Source: Porodaedalea pini (Eukaryota > Basidiomycota > Agaricomycetes > Hymenochaetales > Hymenochaetaceae). Taken from it: a stretch of DNA of 64,000 nt. The stretch covers positions 496,001 to 560,000 of the forward strand of contig NBAY01000020.1 in the NCBI GenBank assembly GCA_002794775.1, read 5' to 3'. The position numbers and the translations under genes are program-made. The notes under the pieces are model-generated. The model ran no database searches and had not been told where the DNA came from. It was given only the letters and a program-made list of their open reading frames with translations. Shown piece by piece: positions 1 through 11,056 of this stretch (within the stretch, counting starts at the first letter, position 1; each line of letters begins with the position of its first letter).

Positions 1-729
1 AGCTCCAACCACTGAGGCTGGAAACTTGTAAATTTACAGAAATATAGAAATATCCATTCTGGATATGCTCAATATTTTATGTGCCATCAAAGTAGAAAGT
101 GGGAACAGGATATACAAAACACTCAGATTCAGAAGATCTCATGAAACCACCTCCTTCTCTATTATGAAGTCAGTTCATGTCTGATTGGCTTGAAACCTTG
201 CATACATACACAATGTATCACTTACTTCATGATAGAATAGGTGTCAGGCCTTTCAGGGTATATTGTACTTTTGTGTATGCTTCTGGAGGCCTGGTGTTGC
301 ATGTCAAGATTACTGTTGTATTTATGACTCCATAAAAAATGTGTTGGGCGTGTAATTCTTAGCTATGCTAGAGATACATACATAATAAAACTATTACATT
401 TTTTTTTGTATTTTTAAACACGTCCGTAGAATTTGTCTGAGGCCAACAGCTGAGACTTTCAAGATTTCCGAAAGAATCAGAATGGTTTGATTGCTTGTTT
501 GAGATGCAGCAATCAGCCAAATCAGGCAACACAACCAATGCATCATCATTGTTCATGTCGTTTCGTCTTCACCATCGACGACAAGCACGGCTGTCCCACC
601 AGCCACACACTCAAGGTAAGCAAAAAAAATCATAAAAACTATTTGAATATACTAATAATTACTTTTCATCATTTTTTTTGCTTGCCTGAAGGGACAGAAC
701 ACAACGAGCTCCTCAAGACACCACCGGCC
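1..729. other. AT-rich non-coding sequence, no gene recognised
   Basis: The stretch is AT-rich with short homopolymers and stop codons in all frames. A short open frame on the plus strand near 487-750 has no recognisable protein pattern. I see no RNA gene, promoter or repeat that I can support. Confidence 0.5.
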
Positions 730-945
730 ATGAAGTGTCAACATTGCTGACCTAGCGATGGGCCAGCAAAAGACGATCAACATCAATGATGAGCATCGTT
801 ACCACATTTTCCATGGCAAGAAGATGTCCTAGGTGTCCCCAGTGACTTGCTCAGTGATGAGTTCAAGGGCTATGTCTTCCGTGTCTCTGGCAGAAATGAC
901 AAGCAGGGCTTCCCAATGAAGCAGGGTGCTCCTTTCTGCTGGTCA
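730..945 (+). pseudogene. RPS6: Ribosomal protein S6 (eS6) N-terminal relic
   Basis: The sequence resembles the first ~65 residues of eukaryotic small-subunit ribosomal protein S6. An ATG-Lys pair at 730 is followed, one frame away, by [17 protein letters not shown]. After a frame break and a stop near 829 the signature [19 protein letters not shown] appears at about 856-915, then PMKQG. The family motif in known eS6 proteins is very close to [24 protein letters not shown]. At least two frame changes and the loss of everything downstream show that this is a dead fragment. There is no intron or promoter context that I can recognise. The functional S6 gene must lie elsewhere. Confidence 0.85.
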
Positions 946-959
946 CTCTTCCCTCCATC

Positions 960-1867
960 TCTGCCGCACTAGTGTAGTTTAACTTCCCTCACCCTGTTCA
1001 CGCAGCATGTGTTCCTCGCCTCTTCCTCCTGCCCCCCTTGATGATCCACATGCTTCAACATCGACATCAGCCATTTTCCCATCTGCCCTCCTCATTGAGC
1101 GGTTTGGCAAACGCAACACAACTGTTGTGTCCGAGAAGGATCTCGTTCCAGTCAAAACATTCACAGCGACCTCTTCTCATGCATCAACTCCACCTGTCCT
1201 TCAATGCTCACAGATGCTTGTCAATGCCCAGAGCCAGAGAGCCCACTGCAGCGAATATGGCCACCGTCCATGCCTCACGCCATCCCCACCCCCATCCACA
1301 TCTACATCCACATTCGATATCACCATTGAGTGCCAGCTCGAACCACTCACCCTTCTGGCGTGTGCACTGCATGACGTACGCCCTGCCTCCACCTGCAAAA
1401 TTGTCTTCTGTGTCTGCCACTGCCACAGCATCTACCTCGAGTTCTGTAAGCATCCCCCCTCTTTCCCCCCGATCTCCTGATTTTGAGTGATGAGCAGCTG
1501 TTAATCAGTGTCTTTTTCTCTATCACTTTTTTCCCCTCCAACTGCGCCGAAAACATTCAACAAAAGAACAGTCATCAGCAGTCCCACACACACACCACTC
1601 GCACCACCCTGCAGCACCCCCACCAGCAGTTGACACTTACTACAGGCACAAAGACACCAGCAAGCTCTGTGTGTGCTTTGTCAGCCATACCTTCAACTGC
1701 ACCAAGATCCTTCCTTCGTCGTCCTCCACCTCTTCCACATCATCCTTGACCACAGTCATCTTGTGTTCCCCTGTTACTGCAATGGCAGAATCAGGAGGAG
1801 CACCAGTGATACCGAATATGCTTGCATACTTCATCACATACGCACTGCATCGCACTCACCTTGCCAT
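960..1867. other. Ser/Thr/His/Pro-rich stretch without a recognisable gene
   Basis: Long open frames exist on both strands (for example plus strand 1007-1480) because the DNA is rich in CA and CT dinucleotides. Their translations are Ser/Thr/Pro/His-rich and show no domain. The stretch lies between the S6 and fatty-acid synthase relics and may be decayed coding DNA, but I cannot assign it. Confidence 0.4.
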
Positions 1868-3377
1868 TCACACACAAGATGTAGCGTCCTGCAGTTGGCA
1901 CTCTGCTATGTGGCTGAGACTCATGTGCACCTGCATGACTCCCTTACTATCCACAGCAGCAAGCACATCGCCGTGAAGCATCACGGATGGCACATCTGAT
2001 GCATCAGGAAGGATCTCGATGTCCTTCATCGCTGCTGCTGATCCCTTCGAAGCAACTCCAAGTAACTTGAAGACCGCTTCCTTTCTAGCCCAGCGTGCAG
2101 CAAACAATGCCACAGGTGAAGGCTGTGAGTGGCAGTAAGCGATCTCCATATCAGTAAAGTTATGTGAGATGAAAGTCGGGTTAGATGACGGGACAGTGGA
2201 AATAAGCTCCAAAATGCCAATTAGTATGCTGTGAGTTTCAGATGATTGATACGAATTAGACTTACCATGATCAACACCAACACCAGCAGAGCCTTTACTA
2301 GTTGCAAGGGCCTTGGCAGCAGCCTCGACATTCAAAACATTAAATGTCACCTTTGTGGCAAACTTTTTTAGGAGTGAGTAGCTGCTGGTCTTATTGTCAA
2401 GCGCTGCACATGCCACAGAGTTGAGGAGAACAGGAACTTCCAGCTCGCTCGAATATGGAGGTGCATCCTTGATCTTAACCAGTGAGTTTATGGTCATCAT
2501 GGAGGTCATGGCTTTGTAGCATGCCAATGCGTGCTCATGGTTGCAGAGCTTGTACCCCTCATACTGTGCAGGCTTGACAGCACCAAGAAGGAAGCGAGGA
2601 TGGATGATGAGTACAGTGCCACCAACTTGGCTGAAGCCGAAAGACAACTGTAAGATGTTGAGATTGGGACTAGTATGTGAAAGATAATGGAGCAACATAC
2701 CATGATACCAGAACAGATGCCATCTGTATGGATAGTTTTCAAAGGCAACATAAGATACTCATGCTTGCAGAAATCAGCATCAACATTACTAAACAAGAAA
2801 GAAATGAGATCAGCACTATAGAGGAACCAAAAATGACTTACTCTGCATTTTGGTTTCTGGGAACGATGCCTGAACCAATGGTCTGAATCAGACCGGCAAG
2901 TTGCCAAGCAGCAGATCCACCCTTTGAATGACCACATAAGCTCTTCTGTGCTATAATTGGAACTGCATTTCTAAGCATACAACCAAGTGTAGAGAAGACA
3001 TCATTCCAGATCTGTGTTTCATTCTTTTTGTTGGCCTTGGTGCTAGTGCCATGGATGGAAAGAACGTCAATGTCGTCTGGTGTAAGGCCAAAGACAGCGA
3101 GAGCATGATGAAGAGGAGAAATATGAGGCTCTGAACTGGAAAGCATGCCATACACTGCCATTGCATCCTTTTCTTGATGAGCAGCATCCTGTTCAATCTG
3201 AGCAACACATGTCAACATGTATTCCTCATCAACCCTATACTTATTTTGAGTTTGCAGTATACAGCAACTGAGTGCCTTGAGCGTGCAATTGAGAAGATAC
3301 AGAGCACTATTGAGGAGCAGGGTGGTAATCTCTTCAAAATGAAGTTTTATGCTTGCTTGTCTTTGATCTCGTGGCAA
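1868..3377 (-). pseudogene. FAS2: Fatty acid synthase subunit alpha, 3' relic
   Basis: Fungal FAS alpha carries ketoreductase, ketosynthase (KS) and C-terminal phosphopantetheinyl transferase (PPT) domains in about 1,850-1,900 residues. Only the last 400-450 residues are represented here. From 3' high to low coordinates I see KS C-terminal signatures (DDIDVLSIHGTSTKANKKNE, then QKSLCGHSKGGSAAWQLAGL and GSGIVPRNQNA). A short intron follows, then NVDADF..HEYLMLP and TIHTDG. A second intron precedes SFGFSQVGGTVLIIHP. The PPT domain follows with LEVPVLLNSVA, NPTFISHNFTDMEIAYC and ARWARKEAVFKLLGV. Splice sites still join in frame, so decay is recent or constraint was partial. The KS active-site region and all upstream domains are missing, and the C-terminus diverges after SLSH. 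It is a truncated copy, probably left by transposition or segmental duplication. Confidence 0.82.
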
Positions 3378-3609
3378 CTCTGGTGTTGGGTCAATGATTG
3401 CAGTGTATTGATTTGTCTTCAGAGCGAAGCTGCCAAGATGCAGAGTCTAGAACAAAATGATTGAGAAATTGATTCATAGAATTATTAAGGCTTCCATTCT
3501 AGACTTATTTAATTTTCATGACATAATGATTTTTTGCATTTTAAAAAATGATTCTAAGGCAGAAATTAAAAAAGACCTTATATAGCTAGGTACTCTCAGA
3601 CATTTGGAT

Positions 3610-4012
3610 GTACCCAACTGGGCCCCCTCAGATAATTGGGCACACCCAGCTGGGCCCCCCCAGATAATTGGGAACACCCAACTGGGCCCCCTCAGATAAT
3701 TGGGCACACCCAGCTGGGCCCCCCCAGATAATTGGGAACACCCAACTGGGCCCCTCAAGATAATTGGGAACACCCAACTAGGCCCCCCCAGATAATTGGG
3801 AACACCCAACTAGGCCCCCCCAGATAATTGGGAGCACCCAACTGGGCCCCCAAAGATAATTGGGCACACCCAGCTGGGCCCCCCCAGATAATTGGGAACA
3901 CCCAACTGGGTGCCCCCAGATAATTGGAAGCACCTAACTGGGTGCCCCCAGATAATTGGGCACACCCAACTGGGCACTCTCAGATAATTGGGTATACTGA
4001 GTATACTCAACT
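3610..4012. repeat. 32-bp minisatellite, 12 units in exact register
   Basis: The core GATAATTGGG begins at 3631, 3663, 3695, 3727, 3759, 3791, 3823, 3855, 3887, 3919, 3951 and 3983, exactly 32 bases apart every time. Each unit holds the imperfect palindrome CCCAACTGGG or CCCAGCTGGG. Units differ by substitutions only, never by indels. On the minus strand the frame stays open across much of the array as a 32-residue super-repeat of three units, but base composition rather than selection may explain this. Confidence 0.95.
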
Positions 4013-4013
4013 A

Positions 4014-4537
4014 GGCACCTGTAAAAGATTTAGATACAGTCAACTAGTCACATCTAATCTTTTAAGCTTAGTAGTCCAGACCTAATATTTAAGCACAGCT
4101 TAAGCCTGATTGCTTTTAAGTCTCTCTTTCATTTTAACTTTGAATCTCTTCCCCTGCATCCTGGGATTTTACACTGCATTGATACTTTGTGTATCTCAGA
4201 GCGTTAGATGCTTAGTACCTCAAAGTCAAGTTATGATGTTCAGAAGGTCAGCAACATGTCAGAAATGATAAGAATGCTCCAGTGGGCTTACACTCTTTCT
4301 ATGTTTCTATCTCAGTTTCTCTCTTAGTTTATACTCTTTACTCTACTTAGGCATTCAAACTGATCCTAATGTATCAGACCCTTGCACTTGTTTAATTTTA
4401 AATAGCTCTACTTAAGTGTCCAGTGCAGCTATATCACTCTAGTTAGAAGTTCTCATAGAGCCTATGATATATAATCTCTCTGATATAGTTAGAATGCTAG
4501 AGCTTGATTCCCAATGTTTAATGTTAGAATACCATTA
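4014..4537. other. AT-rich spacer, no gene recognised
   Basis: The sequence is AT-rich with no long open frame, RNA gene or obvious repeat. It separates the 32-bp minisatellite from the foldback element. Confidence 0.5.
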
Positions 4538-5388
4538 CAGCCATTTTCATAAGTCCTGTGACACGTGCATGTCACGTGATATGAGCTGCGGCTGAGCCAA
4601 CATGTCAAAAAATTAGAATAAATGTCTATTTTCTCTATAAATTCTGTGCAGTACCTGCCCATTAAGTACTCAAAAAAAAAGGCATTGTTCTCAGGAGCAG
4701 AAATATGTAAAATAGAGAGCAATATGTTGACTGTGTAGGTGGGTGGAGATCAAACAAGTGCAGCCAGTCTGTTTTCTCATACATTTCCACTGAGATTCAA
4801 AAATTATGGCTCCCCTACATCTACCTATAAAATTCTTTCCTGTGTCTGTAAACTAAGTATATGACTATACCAACATCTCCTGAAAGTTTGAAGCCAATCC
4901 ATTCAGTATTCATGGTGCAGCAGCAGGATTTGTGTTCCACTCTTGTCTGTGCTGTTATGAGAAAAGGAGGGTGGAAAGAGCTCAAAGTGGAACACAAACC
5001 TTGCTGCTGCACCACAAATACTGAATGGAATGGCTTCAAACTTTCAGGAGCTGTTGGTATAGTCATATACTTTATTTACAGACACAGGAAAGAATTTCAT
5101 AGGTAGATATAGGGGAGCCATAATTTTTGAATCTCAGTGGAAATGTATGAGAAAACAGACTGGCTGCACTTGTTTGATCTCCACCCACCTACACAGTCAA
5201 CATATTGCTCTCTATTTTACACATTTCTGCTCCTGAGAACAATGCCTTTTTTTTGAGTACTTAACGAGCAGGTACTGTGCAGAATTTACAGAGAAAATAC
5301 ACATTTATTCTAAATTTTCGACATGTTGGTTCAGCCGTGGCTCATTTCACGTGACATGCACGTGTCACAGGACTTATGAAAACGGCTG
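4538..5388. mobile_element. Foldback (long inverted repeat) element, copy 1
   Basis: Two arms of roughly 400 bases are inverted copies of each other around a short loop near 4941-4986. The termini read CAGCCATTTTCATAAGTCC on the left and its near-exact complement on the right. TA lies immediately outside both ends (4536-4537 and 5389-5390), as expected of Tc1/mariner-type insertion. A subterminal palindrome CACGTGCATGTCACGTGA lies just inside. No transposase is encoded. An open frame of about 81 codons on each strand at the centre is a symmetry effect. A second copy lies at about 38244-39046. The element is probably a non-autonomous MITE-like foldback, with the TA duplication as inference. 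Confidence 0.85.
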
Positions 5389-5390
5389 TA

Positions 5391-5745
5391 ATGATTTCTT
5401 AGGTAGTCATTACACTTTTATCTGACTCATATTTATTTCCATTTCTCTCACACTGCTGTACAATTTCCCTATTTCTCCATTTGTCTTACAGTATATAGAA
5501 CTGCTCAATACTATCTCTATTATCTTTATTATCTTAGTTCCTCTAATAGCAACAAATATCTTTTTGTCCTGTGTGTCTAGCATGCTCAGAATTCTTTCCT
5601 GTCTGACCCAGACTACTCTTGACCAAAATTCAATTCATACCAAAGGTCAGTCATGTAGCTAATGAATCATAAACTAAACAATAGCAAGATCACTAAATTG
5701 TAGGATTAAAAACAATAAAATACAGCATTTATAAAGCCCCTAGAT
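5391..5745. other. AT-rich spacer, no gene recognised
   Basis: Low-complexity AT-rich sequence with stops in all frames. No feature supported. Confidence 0.5.
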
Positions 5746-5754
5746 TTTATGGCA

Positions 5755-5975
5755 AAAACAAATTGGGTGTGCCCAAAAGTCCCCCAGACAGTCAGTGACA
5801 GTGACATATCTGGGCACTCCCAGGGCACTCCCACTGGGGGTGCCCAAAAACTGGGCAGGCCCAGTTGGGAGTGCCCAAATGATCTGGGTGCACCCAACTT
5901 TCCTACAGTAAAAAAAATTGGGCACACCTAACCCGCACTCACTGGGAGTGCCCAGCAGATTGGGCATGCCCAGGG
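5755..5975. repeat. Degenerate TGGG/CCCA palindromic repeat cluster
   Basis: Many copies of TTGGG-x-GTGCCCA, CTGGGCA and its complement occur here, such as AACTGGGCAGGCCCAGTTGGG near 5848-5868. The words resemble those in the 32-bp array at 3.6-4.0 kb, but spacing is irregular. Both clusters flank the foldback element, so they may share an origin. Both strands give open frames by symmetry and I do not regard these as genes. Confidence 0.7.
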
Positions 5976-6043
5976 TCAATACCTAAATGGTCAATTAGTT
6001 GTATGTATGAATAGTCCTACTTGGTCTGCTCAGAGGGGTAGCC

Positions 6044-7441
6044 TGAAGTGACTCCGAAGCGAAACTTTTCCAGCCCATCCGCGTAGGAAACATCGAGCTC
6101 GTGCACCGCGTCGTGCTTGCACCCCTCACACGCTACCGAGCAGACGGCGAGCATGTACCCACTGATCTTATGGTAGAATACTATGCACAGCGTGCGAGCG
6201 TGCCCGGGACTCTATTGGTCACCGAGGTTGCCTTTATCGCCGCGAAGGCGGGAGGATTTAATAATATACCAGGCATATGGAGTGACGAGCAGATCGAGGG
6301 ATGGAAGAAGGCATGTGTGCAAGTCCTAACAAAGCTTGTGTACAGTAGCTAATTCGGAAGAGATGCGTTAGGTTGTCGATGCTGTCCATTCGCAGGGCTC
6401 CTACATCTACATGCAGCTCTGGGCTCTTGGCCGTGCGGCACAACCCGCCGTCATATCACAGCCGGACTCCCCGAAGAATCCAGGTGGACCCTATCCGTAC
6501 GTTTCAGCGTCAGACATCCCTCTGAGTACCCACGACGATGGTATCAAGCCCCGTGCTCTCACTCACGAGGAGGTCCTTGAGTACATCGAGCTGTATAGTA
6601 AGGCCGCGTATAACGCGGTGCATCGCGCAAGCTTCGATGGTGTCGAAATTCACGACGCACATGGATACCTGATCGATCAGTTTACTCAGGACGTATCGAA
6701 TAAGCGCTCGGACCAGTGGACGGGAGTATAGAGAACCGGCTTCGCTTTGCTCTTGAGGTGACAAAGAAAGTCGTGAACGCAGTTGGCGAGGAAAGGACTG
6801 GTATCCGATTGACCCCGTTCAATACTTTCCAAGGTGAGTATGTCGCTCAGGTATACTTCGCCGCGAGAGGTTTTGTCACTCAAGGCTATATCATAAAGAC
6901 ATGAGGATGGAACACCCTCAGCCTACCTTTGCATGGCTCGTTGCATGTATCCGTGAGGCCTATCCGCGCTTTGCCTACCTGCACGTCGTCGAGCCTCGCA
7001 TTGCAGGTGCTTGGGACCGCACACCGCTCGAGGGCGAGTCGAACGATTTCCTGCGTGTCATCTGGAAAGGTCCCAGCAGCGCTCAGAACGGGTCAGTGTA
7101 TCTTAGTGCCGGTGGTTACACGCCAGAGGGCGCACTGGAGGGAGCGGAGAAGAATGACGAACTTATTGTCTTTGGAAGGTACTTTATCTCGAATGTGCGT
7201 ATTCTACCTGTGCGACTTGCTTTCGATCCTGATGTCTGGATCTCTACGGTTGCGTTAAAAATATTTCTAGCCTGACTTGCCTGCGCGGATCAAGAACAAC
7301 ATCCCGTTCACGCCGTACAACCGCGATACGTTTTATACAGTTGGGCGTCCGGAGGGGTACATTGACTACGCGTTTGCGGACGCGGAGACGGAAATGAAGT
7401 ATAAGGAGAAGAAGAGCGAACGGAAGCGGGCGAGTTTGTAG
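6044..7441 (+). pseudogene. Old yellow enzyme (NADH:flavin oxidoreductase) pseudogene 1
   Basis: OYEs are FMN-dependent ene-reductases with a TIM-barrel fold. This copy keeps the family layout: exon 1 with KLFQPIRVG and [14 protein letters not shown], exon 2 with [22 protein letters not shown] and [19 protein letters not shown], exon 3 with [10 protein letters not shown] and SNDFLRVIWKGP, and exon 4 with [15 protein letters not shown] ending at TAG 7439-7441. It is broken. The start codon seen in its paralogues is replaced, with an in-frame TGA just upstream of SEAKLFQ. A one-base deletion near 6720 shifts frame in the QWGGSIENR motif. The intron 1 donor is GC instead of GT. It is close to the intact copy at 26985-28381, including the [10 protein letters not shown] segment and a similar intron 2. 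Confidence 0.9.
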
Positions 7442-7797
7442 ATGTACCACGTTAGTTTTAGTTATAATGTGTATATGATGTAGCATTCGGAAGGTCTCCG
7501 AGCAGTGTGCGCAGCGCAATAGCGATTAGCAATTCTTCACCTTGAACATGTCGTGTGGTGCTCACACTGCATGCTATCCAACGACTCATTACACAACATG
7601 GAAGTTCTGATATGAATGCTAACATCTACTGTGTGCGACAGATCACCGGCAATTATTCAATTTTAGCCCGGCCTCCAGTAGCCAACTCTACATTCGCCAA
7701 GTTACCGTTGTTTCTTACGATTTAAAGAGCTGAAGGTGAAGGAGACATTGTATAATTGTGTAGTAGTGGTAAATGGTAGGCGGAAACATCTGGGTTA

Positions 7798-8238
7798 TCA
7801 CGCATCCAACACGTCCAGTCCTCGCTTCAACACGTCTACTCCAGATACTTTGCGCACGATCTCGGCAAACACTTTGTCCATCTCTTCCTTCTTCTCCTCC
7901 AGATCAGATCCCCCCGATGACTTGGCCTCGTTGTGCAACTTTGCATATCTTTCTCTATCGGTCCGAGAGGTGTCGTTGAGTACCTTGTCTCTTTCTTCAT
8001 CTAACTTCCCTAGATCTTCTCTTCTCTTTGCTACCTGTTTTTGGATTGCCGGTTTCTTGATTCTCGCATGGACGTTTATATACCTAGTTTTAAGCGATTT
8101 AACGGTGTTCACCAGTTCAACCACCTTATTTGCGAATGCCTCGTTGTTCGTGGACTGCGAGCTGTCGTTTTTGTCGTTCTCAGCAGCCGATGCCACGTTT
8201 GTGTGGCCATGACTATGGTTATTGGGGGACGAAGACAT
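7798..8238 (-). CDS. Small hypothetical charged protein (146 aa)
   Basis: A single uninterrupted frame of 146 codons begins at ATG 8238. I do not recognise a family. The first ~35 residues are rich in Ser, Asn and His. The rest is strongly charged and helical in character, with KKPAIQKQVAKRREDLGKLD in the middle and EEKKEEMDKVFAEIVRKV near the end, so a coiled coil is likely. A decayed copy of residues ~48-93 lies on the opposite strand at 29506-29645, again next to an OYE gene, which suggests the gene was duplicated as part of the OYE neighbourhood. No signal peptide or membrane segment is visible. The repeated association supports a real gene, with function unknown. Confidence 0.6.
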   Translation of the reverse strand: MSSSPNNHSHGHTNVASAAENDKNDSSQSTNNEAFANKVVELVNTVKSLKTRYINVHARIKKPAIQKQVAKRREDLGKLDEERDKVLNDTSRTDRERYAKLHNEAKSSGGSDLEEKKEEMDKVFAEIVRKVSGVDVLKRGLDVLDA

Positions 8239-8390
8239 TTTGCTATGTTATCGGCGGTCTTCGCGTTGCGGGGCTCGGGTTCGACTCAGACGGTTTCAGC
8301 AAGCTTATACTAGTACACCAAAGCTTTGTGGCTCTTCATAAGTATTGCTGATCGCCCTTCCACAGCAAAGTTTGATCTACATATCCTGCA

Positions 8391-8640
8391 TTGCGGAATC
8401 ACATCGTGAGTGGTGTGATCGAAGACAGTTGGAAGGAAACAGGGCAAAGATCCAGCTGGAGTTTGTGCCTCAAAATCTCCCTATGCATATGTAGGAGTAC
8501 GGGTGCTTCTGTACTCGAACTCGCATATAGGATACGGTCGGTCGCGGAGTGTGAAAAGGGACTTTCCCATGGTGAGTGCATAACAAAGTAGACGATGTGG
8601 CTTTGTCATACTGCACGCGTGGCGTGCGTGTTTGCAAAAG
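8391..8640. repeat. Segment duplicated in inverted orientation at 29280-29505
   Basis: The stretch matches the reverse complement of about 29280-29505, sharing words such as AGGGCAAAGATCCAGCTGGAG and GGGACTTTCCCATGG. At 29.5 kb the matching block joins directly to the interior of the small hypothetical gene, so about 290 bases (8100-8390, holding that gene's 5' part) are absent there. It encodes nothing recognisable. Confidence 0.8.
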
Positions 8641-8746
8641 CGGTCGCTACCGAGCTGTAGACAGAACAGATATCTAAACATTGATACCACTTATCAGACT
8701 TGTCTTGCAAAATGAGAAAGGAACGTACGCATGTACTATTTATTGT

Positions 8747-9988
8747 TCATGCTCGTTTAGCCAGGACAAGCGCCAGGGGCCACTCAATTTCTATCTCCTC
8801 AGCATTCAACTTATTCGTTTTCTCTACTCCCTCGCCAGCATCCGAATCCACTTCGCGCATCTTTGTTTTCAGCGCCGCCATAAACCGCTGATCAATGTCG
8901 CCGTCCGCACGTTTGGCGTCGTCGGGGTACTTCGCCTGGAACGTGTGCAGCGAAGAGAATGAGCGGAGGTATGCCTCGAAGTTCTCCCAGGACATCTTCT
9001 TGCGCAGAATCACTGGACGCGCGTCTTGAATAGAGGGGTGGTGCGGGCCTGCAATGGGATCGGATTAGGTGGTTCTCCGGATTTATAAAATCTTATTAGG
9101 GAACACGGGCTTGAACACTTTACCAGAGAAATAGACCCTCTCTTCAGCACAGAACGCACTGGGGACGACAGACGATGCGTTTGGAATGTCTTGTAGAAGG
9201 TTTTCGACGATGCTCCGGCCTGGCTGCTCCCAGTGAGGTCCTAGGCTCGTGCTGGGTTCGGACCCTCCAGAGTAAGCATTGATAAGAGGGGTCAGAGAAG
9301 GATAACGCGATATGCGCATCTCTGAGTAGCCCTGCAGAAAATGTTAGCATACCATGAGAACATAGGAAATGGATGAACCGACCCAGATAGCGACTGTTCC
9401 GTTCTTCCGCAGAATTCGAGCGAGTTCAGGCCAGAGTTTCTTCCAATTAAACCAATGTGCAGCCTGAGCTACATTAATATAGAGAATAATAAAATCGACA
9501 AAAATCAGGGAATATTATGGTTGACATACCTGATACCACCAGATCCACGCTCTCATTTTCTAAAAAGCCAAGACTTTCGGCTGGAGACTCGACGAACTCG
9601 TACTGTTTCTTCACTGTACCCTCGTCTCGCCCTCCCAGTTCGTTGACAATATATTGGCGCGCCCCATCGAGCATCTTAGCGCTCGGGTCGACGCCGATAA
9701 TGCGTTTAAAAGGATGCAACTCAACTGTCGCCTGACCTGACTCAAGGCATCCGTGTTGAGCACACCTGTCCAATCTACTGCTGACGCACCAGTTCCGCAC
9801 CCTAGGTCCACTGCAAGGTCCCATCGCGCCTTGCCAGTGTCGCCCCCGGGTTGTCCGTGCACGCCGCTGGATCCATGTTCGTGATAACGGAAGACGAAGT
9901 CAAACAGCTGGCGCGGATATGTCGGGCGTGATGCGGCGTATACTTTGGTGTTGAACGAGGACTTTGCGAACGTCGCCATTTCCACCAA
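8747..9988 (-). CDS. Class I SAM-dependent methyltransferase, intact
   Basis: The gene predicts 333 residues from five exons: 9988-9790, 9736-9530, 9468-9383, 9331-9124 and 9048-8747. All four introns (51-75 bases) are GT-AG and phases join correctly. The SAM-binding motif I DLGCGTGQATVEL straddles intron 1, followed by IIGVDPSAKMLDGA (acidic loop region) and SVDLVVSGQ-type motif spanning intron 2, then AAHWFNW and LARILRKNGTVAIW. The N-terminus MATFAKSSFNTKVYAASRPT-like region is typical of fungal trans-aconitate/CRG1-like methyltransferases. The substrate cannot be told from sequence. Translation may start at 9988 (MVEM) or at the Met at 9979. Two relics of the same gene occur next to other OYE copies (26.3 and 33.7 kb), which suggests a shared pathway or a co-duplicated block. 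Confidence 0.88.
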
Positions 9989-9989
9989 C

Positions 9990-11056
9990 TGCGGATGCGC
10001 TGGACGTCGAGGTGACTCCTGCTACCTCGGCAACCCGGGAAGAAATATTGGACCGGGTCGCCGAACTTTCTGCTGGATCGACACTCGGCCTTTTGCGCCG
10101 TCGTGGACACAATCGAGCACGAATACGATACCCTCATCTTGCAATTGATAACTTGGCTTGCTGCCAAAGCACCACCATCATGCTGCTATCGAACAACCTG
10201 TTCATCTCCCAAATCTAAGTGAAGAACTCTTTAGTCCCAACATGCTCACCACCGGCCACGACTCCATCAATGTCCTCGTCCTCATCGAACACCACGCAGA
10301 GCCATAGCGGTCCACCCTCGGCCTCCTTTTGCGAGGCGCGCATATAGATTCATACAGGTGAGCCTCTGCGTGCCTCCGGACCCCGACATGAGCGGCCTCG
10401 GCATAGGCATGGGTATGCTCATAACTTGTCCGCTTTCGGTGCCCCCCGCCCATCGTGGAGAAGAGCATGTTCACCTTCTGCGGCAGCGAGTTCCTCGAGC
10501 ACGACGGATCCGCTCTCCCGCCACCCGCACCGCTCTCGACCTCTACGTCTCCGACTTTACACTCCGAATTCAGGTGCACCGATCGATTCCGAAAAGGGGG
10601 TGACGAACACTTTTCGGAACCACTTGTACATTGCTTTGAACTGCTTCAAGAATTGCTTGTAAAGATCTAAGAAAACTTGAAAAGGGTTGAAATGTAACTG
10701 GAGTACAATGGAGCACACCGAATATGGAATAACATTTATAGCGTCGGGAATGGCTGGAACTACTCGGGGATTGTGGCTGATTCCAGCGATACCGATGTTT
10801 CCGGCTGGGAGGGGTTTCCTGAGATCGGTCTTGTGTCAAACTTCTCTCAAAAAACTATATCCGTACCTGCTTTACTGGAGGCGGATGAATAATGCCGGTT
10901 GATAAAATTGAGAAGTTTCCAGACTTATTAGCAAGCCATCCTCGTTGCTATGCATAAAAACGTCGACTCTGGGGGAAGGAACCAGAACAGACAACCATAA
11001 ACGAGCTCAACTAACGGACCGCATATATCTGGCTATCCCCTTCTGCTCTTGCATAG
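9990..11056. other. Intergenic region with unassigned open frames
   Basis: This region lies between the methyltransferase start and the next OYE. Open frames on the plus strand near 9964-10218 (with TREEILDRVAELSAG) and 10455-10670, and on the minus strand near 10220-10345, look partly protein-like but overlap one another and have no recognised motif. They may be remnants of a lost gene. The last ~100 bases before 11057 should hold the OYE promoter, but no clear TATA box is visible. Confidence 0.4.

Noticed and set aside
1007..1490. Long Ser/Thr/His/Pro-rich open frames on the plus strand
   Set aside because: Three frames are open at once because of CA/CT-rich composition, and none has a domain.
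3516..4010. A Pro/Gly/Val-rich repeat protein encoded by the 32-bp array
   Set aside because: The frame is open because the unit happens to lack stops. There is no unique N- or C-terminal domain or promoter.
4821..5106. Overlapping 81-codon open frames on both strands at the centre of the foldback element
   Set aside because: They are mirror images produced by the inverted repeat, with no start context or motif.
5706..5979. Proteins encoded by the TGGG/CCCA palindrome cluster
   Set aside because: Open on both strands through palindromic composition only.
8260..8300. GGGTTCGACTC resembling a tRNA T-loop
   Set aside because: No upstream sequence pairs to form the other arms.
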